A DNA stretch of 50,949 bases from an uncultured Lachnospiraceae bacterium (GTDB lineage Bacteria; Bacillota; Clostridia; Lachnospirales; Lachnospiraceae), in NCBI GenBank assembly GCA_949840805.1, contig CATKXR010000032.1:1-50949 (forward strand), written 5' to 3'. Position 1 is the first letter of the stretch, and every line of letters starts with the position of its first letter. A program made the translations under genes and the position numbers. This document shows, piece by piece, positions 44,440 through 50,949 of the stretch. Below the pieces are notes generated by a model. The model was not told where the DNA came from. It searched no databases and saw nothing but the letters and a program-made list of their open reading frames with translations.

Positions 44440-45246
44440 ATGAGTACAATTTTTATCACAGGTTCATCGTCAGGGATTGGAAAGGAAACGGCAAAGCTGT
44501 TTGCGGAAAAAGGCTGGACAGTGATCGCTACAATGCGCACGCCTGAGAAAGAAAAGGAGCTGACTTCCTATGAAAACGTGAAGCTCTATCCGCTGGATAT
44601 TACCAAACCGGAACAGATCGAGGAAACCGTTTCCGCCGTTCTTGCAGAGCATGAGGTGGATGTTCTGTTTAACAACGCCGGTTATGGAATGAAAGCTCGA
44701 TTCGAGGATATGACGGAAGAAATCATGTGGAAATCCATAAACACAAATCTTCTCGGCATGGTGAGGGTAACGCAGAAATTTATTCCGTATTTCAAAGCGA
44801 AAAGATCGGGCATCATTTTAACGACCACCTCACTTGCAGGGGAAATGGGGCTGATACTTGACGGGGTTTATGCCGCCGATAAGTGGGCTGTCACCGGCCT
44901 GTGTGAAATGCTTTACAGCGAGCTTGCGCCTTTTGGGATTCAGGTCAAGACACTTGTGCCGGGTGTGGTCAAAACCAGATTTGTTATGGAGCAGATCCCC
45001 AATGAAGGCTATGAAGAAATGGTAAAAAATCAGGTTCAGTTGTTGATCCCGGACATGGAGCAGGTGGAAGATGCGTCTGAAGCTGCGCAGGATGCCTATA
45101 CTGCCGTAACCGATGGGGATAAAGACCGTATGTGCTATGTTACGGGCAAGCGGGCGAAGGAGCTTTATGCGAAGCGTCAGGAAATGGGTGGGGAAGGATT
45201 CCGCCGCTATGTAAGAAATGCGTTGATGCAAAAAGAGGAGAAATAA
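44440..45246 (+). CDS. Short-chain dehydrogenase/reductase (second)
   Basis: ATG 44440 is preceded by ATAGGAGG; 268 residues. It has TGSSSGIGKETA, NNAGYGM, TTTSLAGEMG, the YxxxK motif in VYAADKWAV, and VPGVVKT. The Arg in ATMRTPEK favours NADP. The C-terminus is longer and helical (GDKDRMCYVTGKRAKELYAK). The two SDR proteins are clearly different in sequence and are not a recent duplication. The gene is followed 3 nt later by a lipoprotein gene. Confidence 0.92.
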   Translation: MSTIFITGSSSGIGKETAKLFAEKGWTVIATMRTPEKEKELTSYENVKLYPLDITKPEQIEETVSAVLAEHEVDVLFNNAGYGMKARFEDMTEEIMWKSINTNLLGMVRVTQKFIPYFKAKRSGIILTTTSLAGEMGLILDGVYAADKWAVTGLCEMLYSELAPFGIQVKTLVPGVVKTRFVMEQIPNEGYEEMVKNQVQLLIPDMEQVEDASEAAQDAYTAVTDGDKDRMCYVTGKRAKELYAKRQEMGGEGFRRYVRNALMQKEEK

Positions 45247-45249
45247 TAA

Positions 45250-46365
45250 ATGAAAAGGAATCGAATTGTATTGTTAGTGCTATTGCTCGTTTTTACAGCA
45301 GTTGTGACTGGCTGCACAAGTACAGGTGGGCAGCAGGCTGCGTCTGAAACGCTGTCAAAGGCAGATGCCTCCGGGGAAGATACACAGATTGAGGGAACCA
45401 GTCCGTCAGATGTTTCGGAGGATAGTGCCGTCATTGTTACAAATGGAGGCTCTGAGATCAGGCTTTCTTCTCTTGAATATTATGTAGAAAGTGAAGATGC
45501 CCCTGTGGTCTATTATCTTTCCGATATTACGCCGGAGGCTATGGTGGAAATTTATAATGCGCTTGAATGGACTCCTACGGGCAGGGTGGCTGTAAAACTT
45601 TCTACCGGGGAGCCGCCGGCCTCCAACTATCTCCGCCCGGAGCTGATCGCGGATCTGGTACAGCTTGTGGATGGCACGATTGTGGAGTGCAACACGGCTT
45701 ACGGCGGTTCCCGCTCGGAGACGGCCATGCACTATCAGGTGGCGGAAGATCATGGATTTACGGATATTGCCGCTGTGCAGATCCAGGATGAAAATGGTTC
45801 TATGACACTGCCGGTGGAAGGCGGAACGGTGCTTTCCGAAAACTATGTGGGAGCAGCCTTTGCAGATTATGACAGCTACCTTGTCTTATCGCACTTTAAG
45901 GGACATTCAATGGCAGGGTTTGGCGGAGCGATCAAAAACATTTCTATCGGACTTGGCTCTGCGGAAGGCAAGTGCTGGATACATACCGGAGGTACAAGCC
46001 GTACCAGTTTTTGGGGAGGAAAACAGGATGCTTTCTGTGAAGCTATGGGGGATGCCGGGAAATCCGTATCTGATTATCTTGGAAATGGGGAGCGCATTGT
46101 TTATATCAATGTGATGAACAGACTTTCCATTGACTGTGACTGCAGCGGCAATCCTGAGGAACCTGATATGCACGATATTGGAATTTTAGCGTCTGTTGAT
46201 CCGGTGGCTCTGGATCAGGCTTGTATTGATCTGGTCTGGAACTCTGAGGGCAACAGGTCGTTTATTAAGCGTGTGGAAAGCAGAAACGGACTGCACACTC
46301 TTGAAAATGCGGAAACTATCGGCCTTGGGAACCGGAGCTATCGTTTAGTGGATCTGGATGATTGA
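45250..46365 (+). CDS. DUF362-domain lipoprotein
   Basis: 371 residues; the signal peptide ends in VTGC. The DUF362 body is clear (RVAVKLSTGEPPASNYLRPE, DGTIVECNTAYGGSR, LSHFKGHSMAGFGGAIKNIS, CDCSGNPEEPDMHDIGILAS). DUF362 proteins are often linked to iron-sulphur or redox functions in anaerobes. The usual ferredoxin part is absent, but the Cys pair CDC is present. Together with the flavodoxin lipoprotein it suggests a surface-facing redox system. Confidence 0.88.
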   Translation: MKRNRIVLLVLLLVFTAVVTGCTSTGGQQAASETLSKADASGEDTQIEGTSPSDVSEDSAVIVTNGGSEIRLSSLEYYVESEDAPVVYYLSDITPEAMVEIYNALEWTPTGRVAVKLSTGEPPASNYLRPELIADLVQLVDGTIVECNTAYGGSRSETAMHYQVAEDHGFTDIAAVQIQDENGSMTLPVEGGTVLSENYVGAAFADYDSYLVLSHFKGHSMAGFGGAIKNISIGLGSAEGKCWIHTGGTSRTSFWGGKQDAFCEAMGDAGKSVSDYLGNGERIVYINVMNRLSIDCDCSGNPEEPDMHDIGILASVDPVALDQACIDLVWNSEGNRSFIKRVESRNGLHTLENAETIGLGNRSYRLVDLDD

Positions 46366-46409
46366 AAAGTGTGGACGCGCTCTGATCCCTAAAATGGAGG
46401 TGGTGAGGA

Positions 46410-47312
46410 TTGCTGGAAATACTACATAGAGAGATTATTTACCTTTGGTACTATTTTGATGTTCAGTTTCGGCAGATATTTGGGTACTGGGTATTGGGCA
46501 TGGTGCTTGGCTCGGCGGTTTCCGTATTTTTGAAAGACCATATCCACAATACTTTCCGCAGACTTGGAGAAAAGAAGCTGGGCGTATTTGGCATTATTAT
46601 TGCCAGCTTGCTGGGAATTGCCTCTCCTTTGTGTATGTATGGCACTATCCCAATCGCCGCTTCTTTTTCCAAAAGCGGGATCAAGGACGACTGGCTGGCA
46701 GCTTTTATGATGAGCAGTATTTTACTGAATCCGCAGCTTATCGTTTATAGTGCGGCTTTGGGAAGCACGGCTCTTGTAATACGGATTGTCACTTGCTTCT
46801 TCTGTGGTATTCTGGCCGGTTTTGTTGTACGCCTGTTTTATAAGGAGAGGGCATTTTTCAGGTTTGATGGATTTGAAGAACCAAAGAGCAGGGATACCGA
46901 TCCGAATTTGCTGCTGCGGTTTTTGAAAAATCTTGTGCGGAATATCAGGGCGACAGGCTTATATTTCTTGATAGGGATCGCTCTTTCCGCGCTTTTTCAA
47001 AGATATGTGCCTGCAGATGCTCTGACGGCTGTGTTTGGCGGAAATGAGGCATTTGGCGTTCTGATGGCGGCTACGATAGGTGTGCCTCTTTATGCCTGCG
47101 GAGGTGGGACGATCCCACTTTTGCAGCAGTGGCTTTATGATGGGATGAGCATGGGGAGCGCGGCGGCGTTTATGATTACCGGCCCGGCTACAAAGATTAC
47201 AAATTTAGGCGCTTTAAAGATTGTATTAGGTATGAAAAGGTTTTTGATGTATTTCATTTTTGTTATGTTTTTTGCCTTTACAGTTGGTATTTTTATAAAT
47301 ATAATTTTTTAA
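46410..47312 (+). CDS. ArsP/YraQ-type (DUF318) permease
   Basis: TTG start with GGAGGTGGTGAGG upstream; 300 residues with about eight membrane segments. GIASPLCMYGTIPIAASFSK and PLYACGGGTIPLLQQWL are the conserved 'P-C-x-x-G-T/S-I-P' repeats of the PF03773 permease family, which includes organo-arsenical exporters. The Cys in each repeat is present. The substrate is unknown. It is the last gene of the run and is followed by a terminator. Confidence 0.85.
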   Translation: MLEILHREIIYLWYYFDVQFRQIFGYWVLGMVLGSAVSVFLKDHIHNTFRRLGEKKLGVFGIIIASLLGIASPLCMYGTIPIAASFSKSGIKDDWLAAFMMSSILLNPQLIVYSAALGSTALVIRIVTCFFCGILAGFVVRLFYKERAFFRFDGFEEPKSRDTDPNLLLRFLKNLVRNIRATGLYFLIGIALSALFQRYVPADALTAVFGGNEAFGVLMAATIGVPLYACGGGTIPLLQQWLYDGMSMGSAAAFMITGPATKITNLGALKIVLGMKRFLMYFIFVMFFAFTVGIFINIIF

Positions 47313-47338
47313 TTTGCAGGGCAAGCCCATCTTGCCAG

Positions 47339-47374
47339 AAAGGTCAATCTGCCTTGTGTGGATTGGCCTTTTTA
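47339..47374 (+). terminator. Terminator of the redox operon
   Basis: AAAGGTCAATC (47339-47349) pairs with GATTGGCCTTT (47361-47371), then TTT. Confidence 0.85.
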
Positions 47375-47527
47375 AGTTGCATTGTCGAAAATTGTCGATG
47401 AAGAAAATTGAAAATTTTTAACTTTCTTCTCAAAAACTTTCCGGTTTGGCATGGTGGAAAACGTTCTGGTATAAGCGAGGAAGTGAGAACCAGCCACGAT
47501 CAAATCTGGATAAAGGAGGGGAATGCC

Positions 47528-47983
47528 ATGCCATCTCCTTCTTATGATGAACGGCTTATAGCCGTGTTCGATTCCTACTGCAAAGAGGTGTCGAGGAACT
47601 GTATCAAAGATTTGGTGCGTAAGAATGAACGCCGGGGCAAATATGTTTCCCCTGAACCGGTAGACTATCTGCTTGGATTATTAGGCCATGAGGATGCCTA
47701 CCCTTCCCATGCCTTCACGCTGGAGGTGGACGGGTATGCCTGCATGGTGGAAAACGAGACTTTATACTATGCGCTGCTATCCCTGAAAGAGCGGCAGAGG
47801 GAAGTCCTGCTCCTGGGCTTCTGGCACAGCCTTACGGACGGGGAGATAGCGGAGAAGATGGAGGTAAGCGTCCGGACGGTATACAACCTGCGGCAGCGGG
47901 CGTTCCGGGCAATAAGGGACTATTATGGAGAAAAACCAACAGACAATGCAATTAACAGTGGTGCTGATCCGCCGGGCGGTTAG
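47528..47983 (+). CDS. Mobile-element sigma-70-like factor
   Basis: ATG 47528 follows AAAGGAGGGG; 151 residues. The C-terminal region 4 has LKERQREVLLLGFWHSLTDG followed by EIAEKMEVSVRTVYNLRQRA, a standard sigma-4 helix-turn-helix. The N-terminus is short, as in the ORF7-like sigma factors of Tn916/Tn1549-type elements. The next gene is the usual ORF8-like companion, so this is a piece of a second mobile element. Confidence 0.85.
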   Translation: MPSPSYDERLIAVFDSYCKEVSRNCIKDLVRKNERRGKYVSPEPVDYLLGLLGHEDAYPSHAFTLEVDGYACMVENETLYYALLSLKERQREVLLLGFWHSLTDGEIAEKMEVSVRTVYNLRQRAFRAIRDYYGEKPTDNAINSGADPPGG

Positions 47984-48060
47984 CGGGGAGCGGGAGGCGC
48001 AGGATGAGCTGCTGCGCATCTATGAGCCGTTCCATGATTCGCTCCTGGCCTTTGGGGAGA
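47925..48060 (+). pseudogene. ORF8-like helix-turn-helix gene cut by IS200
   Basis: It starts within the sigma gene (ATG 47925). MEKNQQTMQLTVVLIRRAVS and GEREAQDELLRIYEPFHDSL match the start of the small Tn916 ORF8-like proteins, which continue for another 40-50 residues. Here the frame enters the IS200 left end after about 45 codons and ends at 48146 in unrelated sequence. Confidence 0.65.
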
Positions 48061-48098
48061 ATAGAATAAGCCGTAGTGTTACCCAGAGTACTAAAAAA

Positions 48099-48694
48099 CT
48101 CCTATGCTATAATGATATTGGTTTCGCAGGCCATATCAAAGCATAGGAGGTATCCATATGGATAATAAGAGTATAGCACACAAGGTGGAATTGTACATAT
48201 CATATCGTATTTATTCCGAAGTACAGAAGAAGAATCATGTATGGGGAATTGAAGACAGATATAGTAGAAATCATAAAGAAATTATGTGAGATGAAACAGG
48301 TAGAGCTGATTGATGGAAGAGTATGTAAGGATTATATTCATATGTATGTAGCAATTCCGCCAAAAATGAGTGTGTCAGAGTTTATGTCATATTTGAAGGG
48401 GAAATCGGCACTGATGATATTTGACAGACATCCGGAATATCGTCTGAAATGGGGAGACCGGCATTTCTGGGCAAGGGGATATTATGTGGCGACGGTAGGA
48501 AATGTAAACGAAGAGACAATATAAAACTATATTAGAGAACAAGAAGAAAATGATAAGTTAGAGGACGGAAGAAAGTAGCAGGGCCTTCTTAGGGAGGCAG
48601 CCAGTAAAAAGGGTACTGCGAAACCCCGCCTCTGACGGAACCAGGAAAGAGCCCTGGAGGGGCTTATAATAACCCCCCATTTGAAATGGGGGTT
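48099..48694 (+). mobile_element. IS200/IS605-family insertion sequence, inactive
   Basis: The left subterminal hairpin is CTCCTATGCT (48099-48108) / AGCATAGGAG (48140-48149), which also hides the tnpA ribosome site. The right-end hairpin is AACCCCCCATTT-GAA-ATGGGGGTT (48671-48694). The stretch 48580-48670 is the usual long right-end region of this IS type. There are no terminal inverted repeats, as expected for the family. The exact ends may lie a few bases outside. Confidence 0.75.
48158..48578 (+). pseudogene. tnpA: Dead IS200/IS605 TnpA transposase
   Basis: MDNKSIAH then a frame break at about 48182; the real frame continues RWNCTYHIVFIPKYRR. It runs through PPKMSVSEFMSYLKGKSALM and GDRHFWARGYYVATVGN to a TAA at 48522-48524. 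Without that stop it would end at TAG 48576. Three defects are present: the N-terminal frameshift, the premature stop, and Tyr replacing the first His of the HUH motif (KDYIHM instead of DHVHM). The catalytic Tyr region GYYVATVG is intact. Confidence 0.8.
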
Positions 48695-48720
48695 GGTAAC
48701 TGGATAAATGGAGCAGAATA

Positions 48721-49590
48721 ATGAAAAAGCGGAAACCTTGGAAAGGTACGATAAAACTGTGTATACTTAGCACAGCGCTTCTTACAGTAATCATATGGAC
48801 CATATGGGGCAATATGGCGTTGATGGTGAACACAGTCACGGTCACAGCAGGACGTATCCCTGCTGCATTTTCCGGCTTCCGGATCGCGCAGGTATCAGAC
48901 CTGCACAATGCCGAATTTGGTGAAAATAATGCAAGGCTGTTAGAGCTGCTTTCAGAGAGCGGGCCGGACATCATCGTGATCACAGGGGATCTGGTGGATT
49001 CCGGGCATACGGATATTGACATAGCCATCAGCTTTGCAGAGAAAGCGGCTCAGATCGCACCGGTTTATTATGTGACGGGCAACCATGAAGCGAGGCTGTC
49101 ACAATATGACAGACTAAGGAACGGGCTGGAGGCGGCTGGCGTGTCCATGCTTGAGGACAGGGCGGTGAAGCTGGAGCGTGACGATGAAAAGATCACACTG
49201 GTTGGGCTTTCCGACCCGGACTTTACAGTGAGGAGCGATATATTCGGGGAAGTACCTGCCATGGTCAGCACAAAGTTGGAGAGTCTGGCCGATACAGAAA
49301 GCAGCTATACGATCCTGCTCTCACATCGGCCGGAGCTGTTTGAAAGTTATGCGAGCAGCGGCATTGACCTGGTATTGAGCGGTCATGCACATGGCGGTCA
49401 GTTCCGTCTCCCGTTTATAGGCGGTCTGGTCGCTCCGAACCAGGGTCTGTTCCCAAAGTATGATGCAGGGTTATATACGGAGAGCAGTACACAAATGGTA
49501 GTCAGCCGTGGTATCGGCAACAGCATCATACCAGCCCGGTTTAACAACAGACCGGAGATTGTTATTGTGGAACTATTTGCAGGGCAGTAA
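48721..49590 (+). CDS. Membrane-anchored metallophosphoesterase
   Basis: AATGGAGCAG precedes the ATG; 289 residues. One N-terminal membrane segment (LCILSTALLTVIIWTIWGN) anchors it. The calcineurin-type metal site is complete: QVSDLHN, GDLVDSG, GNHE, LSHRPE and SGHAHGGQ. This is the YaeI/YkuE-like branch, which acts on membrane-linked phosphoesters. It stands alone just after the IS element, with its promoter possibly inside the IS right end. Confidence 0.92.
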   Translation: MKKRKPWKGTIKLCILSTALLTVIIWTIWGNMALMVNTVTVTAGRIPAAFSGFRIAQVSDLHNAEFGENNARLLELLSESGPDIIVITGDLVDSGHTDIDIAISFAEKAAQIAPVYYVTGNHEARLSQYDRLRNGLEAAGVSMLEDRAVKLERDDEKITLVGLSDPDFTVRSDIFGEVPAMVSTKLESLADTESSYTILLSHRPELFESYASSGIDLVLSGHAHGGQFRLPFIGGLVAPNQGLFPKYDAGLYTESSTQMVVSRGIGNSIIPARFNNRPEIVIVELFAGQ

Positions 49591-49631
49591 AAAGTCTACA
49601 TAGGATTTTGAGAAGAGCAACAGAGAAAAGC

Positions 49632-49661
49632 AGGGACTGTCGGGAAATAGATAGTCCCTTT
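49632..49661 (+). terminator. Weak terminator after the phosphoesterase gene
   Basis: AGGGACT (49632-49638) pairs with AGTCCCT (49653-49659), then only TT. Confidence 0.5.
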
Positions 49662-49681
49662 AATATTCTGGTATCTCAAAT

Positions 49682-50047
49682 TCAGACAAAGAAATTCATC
49701 TGCTTTTCCTCAAATATATTTTTTAACAGCAGCAGCCCTTTTCTTAAATCATCTTCCGTATCGGGTGAAGCAATAGATACCCGGACATAGGATGATTTGT
49801 TTTCGTTCTGCATTGCGAAACGGTGTGAGCCAAGTACATGAATCCCTTTCTGCAATGCCAGCAGCTCCAACTCCTCACTTGCCAGATGGCCGGGGAGTGG
49901 CAGCCAGTGGAAAAACCGCTCGATAGTATCAGTCTCGGATAATGGAAGAAAAAACTTCCGTGAAAAAATGGTTCTGAATATCTGGTTTCGTTTTCGAGCA
50001 GAAAAGATTTTCTGCCTCACGATATTTTCCGCCTCGCCGCAGTTCAT
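49682..50047 (-). pseudogene. C-terminal fragment of a MocR/GntR-type PLP aminotransferase
   Basis: Reading the minus strand, ARKRNQIFRTIF, FFHWLPLPGHLASEELELLA and SSYVRVSIASPDTEDDLRKG are typical of the last 110 residues of MocR-type regulators or aminotransferases. The N-terminal helix-turn-helix and the PLP Lys are missing. The coding resemblance ends near 50047, where a MATE fragment begins on the other strand, so the gene was cut by a rearrangement. Confidence 0.6.
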
Positions 50048-50354
50048 GTACCTGCTAGTGGGGGACGAAAAGGAGGTTGTCCGCATCGGGGTGCGCTACC
50101 TCCATATCGTTTCCCTGACATTCCCCTTCTGCGTCAGCCTTTATCTGCTCACGAATTTCCTGCGTGGGGCAGGGGAGATTGTATACCCGGTTTTTAATAC
50201 CATGCTTGAATTAGGGTTCCGTACAGTATTTGCTTTTGTTTCGGTGCGGTATATCGGGTTTTATGGAATCATGCTCTGCAGGCCATTGAGTTTTCTCATA
50301 AGTACGGCCAGTCTGTCCTGCCGGTATTTCACAAAAAAATGGCAGGGACGGTAA
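50044..50354 (+). pseudogene. C-terminal fragment of a MATE transporter
   Basis: FMYLLVGDEKEVVRIGVRYL, TFPFCVSLYLLTNFLRGAGE and YIGFYGIMLCRPLSFLI are the last segments of a MATE protein. The first two thirds are absent. The open frame extends left to 49968 through the MocR remnant, which is chance. The fragment resembles neither MATE gene at 39-41.7 kb closely and points to a third MATE gene lost here. Confidence 0.7.
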
Positions 50355-50497
50355 GGGATAAGACGATCTGATAATTCAGAAACAGTCCGTGAGGTTTATC
50401 GGCAAAGCACGGAAAAACTGAAATCCTATATGTAGCGCCAGTGGAGCCTTGTTGGGGGAATAGCTGGCGCGTTCAAGGAGAGGGGATAAGTGATAAA

Positions 50498-50526
50498 GCC
50501 GGAAAAGGACTGTTATCTTTTCCGGC
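50498..50526 (-). terminator. Terminator of the MerR gene
   Basis: GCCGGAAAAG (50498-50507) and CTTTTCCGGC (50517-50526), a perfect 10-bp stem. On the minus strand it is followed by TTTAT. A weaker hairpin GCGCCAG/CTGGCGC lies at 50435-50470. Confidence 0.65.
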
Positions 50527-50536
50527 AGCGTAATGC

Positions 50537-50917
50537 TCAGGAAGAAACATTATTCTGTGTTCGTTCAATCTCATTTCCATAAAACTCGATTTTTTCATCC
50601 AGTTTTATCTTATGCTCCTGTAGCCGTGTAATCTGCTCATTAAGTGCCTGTCGGTGTTGCACCAGCATTTCCATTCTTTCAGAAAGGGTTGGATCACCGT
50701 CAGCGCGTAGCTCGGCATAGTGTCTGATTTCCTTAATGGGCATACCCGTATCTTTCAGGCGTTTGATAAACGCAATCCATGTGAGGTCGTTATCGGAATA
50801 GCAGCGGCGGTTGCCGGAATTGCGCTCCGGGGCAATCAGCCCTTCCTGTTCATAGTAGCGCAGGGTATGGATGCCAAGCCCCGTCAGTTTTGAAAATTCC
50901 CCGATGGAATATTCCAT
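50537..50917 (-). CDS. MerR-family regulator
   Basis: 126 residues. YSIGEFSKLTGLGIHTLRYY and EQEGLIAPERNSGNRRCYSD form the MerR winged helix. IAFIKRLKDTGMPIKEIRHY and a coiled-coil dimer helix (LVQHRQALNEQITRLQEHK) follow. There is no C-terminal metal or drug domain and no conserved Cys, so it belongs to the short redox or aldehyde-responsive group. It is divergent to a promoter at the right edge. Confidence 0.92.
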   Translation of the reverse strand: MEYSIGEFSKLTGLGIHTLRYYEQEGLIAPERNSGNRRCYSDNDLTWIAFIKRLKDTGMPIKEIRHYAELRADGDPTLSERMEMLVQHRQALNEQITRLQEHKIKLDEKIEFYGNEIERTQNNVSS

Positions 50918-50937
50918 AAAAAATCACTCCAATCCTC

Positions 50938-50949
50938 TTGACATAGAGT
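50938..50949 (+). promoter_or_regulatory. Start of a divergent MerR-controlled promoter
   Basis: TTGACA (50938-50943) followed by TAGAGT at the window edge. MerR-type promoters often have TTGACNTAGAGTTAACTCTA here, so the operator probably continues outside. Confidence 0.5.

Noticed and set aside
1..50949. CRISPR array, rRNA or tRNA genes
   Set aside because: None seen on either strand by eye; a tRNA scan could not be run.

Overview
The window looks like chromosome of a gut-type Clostridia, most likely Lachnospiraceae. Strong AGGAGG-type ribosome sites, moderate GC, and conjugative-element genes (PcfK/PcfJ, DUF5688, DUF6809, Tn916-like Xis/Int) all fit. The taxonomic call is inference; no rRNA or marker gene is present.

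Region 1 (1-28.3 kb) is the end of a large integrative conjugative element (ICE). It starts inside an ssb gene and continues with a small membrane protein, a RecD2-like helicase, a MoxR-type AAA+ ATPase with a VWA/HExxH partner, and several uncharacterised ICE proteins. PcfK and PcfJ follow, then DUF6809, an AAA_14/DUF4143 ATPase, and finally a broken excisionase and a broken tyrosine integrase. An AT-rich cargo island (8.9-13.7 kb) sits between two terminators. It holds a Phd/PIN toxin-antitoxin pair, a NACHT-type NTPase with C-terminal pentapeptide repeats, and a separate SIR2/AbiH-like protein, which together form a candidate anti-phage module. A PP-loop (PAPS reductase-like) gene is split by a roughly 142-bp hairpin-rich MITE-like insertion.

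Region 2 (28.3-38.2 kb) is a patchwork of accessory and decaying genes. A PBECR4-type predicted nuclease lies on the minus strand behind a strong promoter, a structured leader RNA and a terminator-like hairpin. Next come a deleted GH3 beta-glucosidase remnant, a PIN gene with an amber codon and a small downstream partner, and a TIGR04076-HMA fusion. A large TOTE-type primase-helicase-PLD protein, a YefM/YoeB pair under a three-box operator, a frameshifted YopX-like gene and an isolated mobile-element protein complete it.

Region 3 (38.3-47.3 kb) is a tidy plus-strand run, probably one or two transcription units. A MarR regulator is followed by an intact MATE transporter, a broken second MATE gene, an aldo/keto reductase with two 4Fe-4S motifs and a flavodoxin lipoprotein. 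Two short-chain dehydrogenases, a DUF362 lipoprotein and an ArsP/YraQ-type permease follow. It looks like a redox and efflux operon.

Region 4 (47.4-50.9 kb) holds a mobile-element sigma factor, an ORF8-like gene cut by a dead IS200/IS605 copy, a metallophosphoesterase, a scar joining a MocR fragment to a MATE fragment, and a MerR regulator whose divergent target promoter begins at the right edge.

Six genes between 13.7 and 36.9 kb can each be repaired by restoring one base in a short homopolymer. This is either real decay of the element or residual homopolymer error in the assembly, and only the raw reads can tell which.
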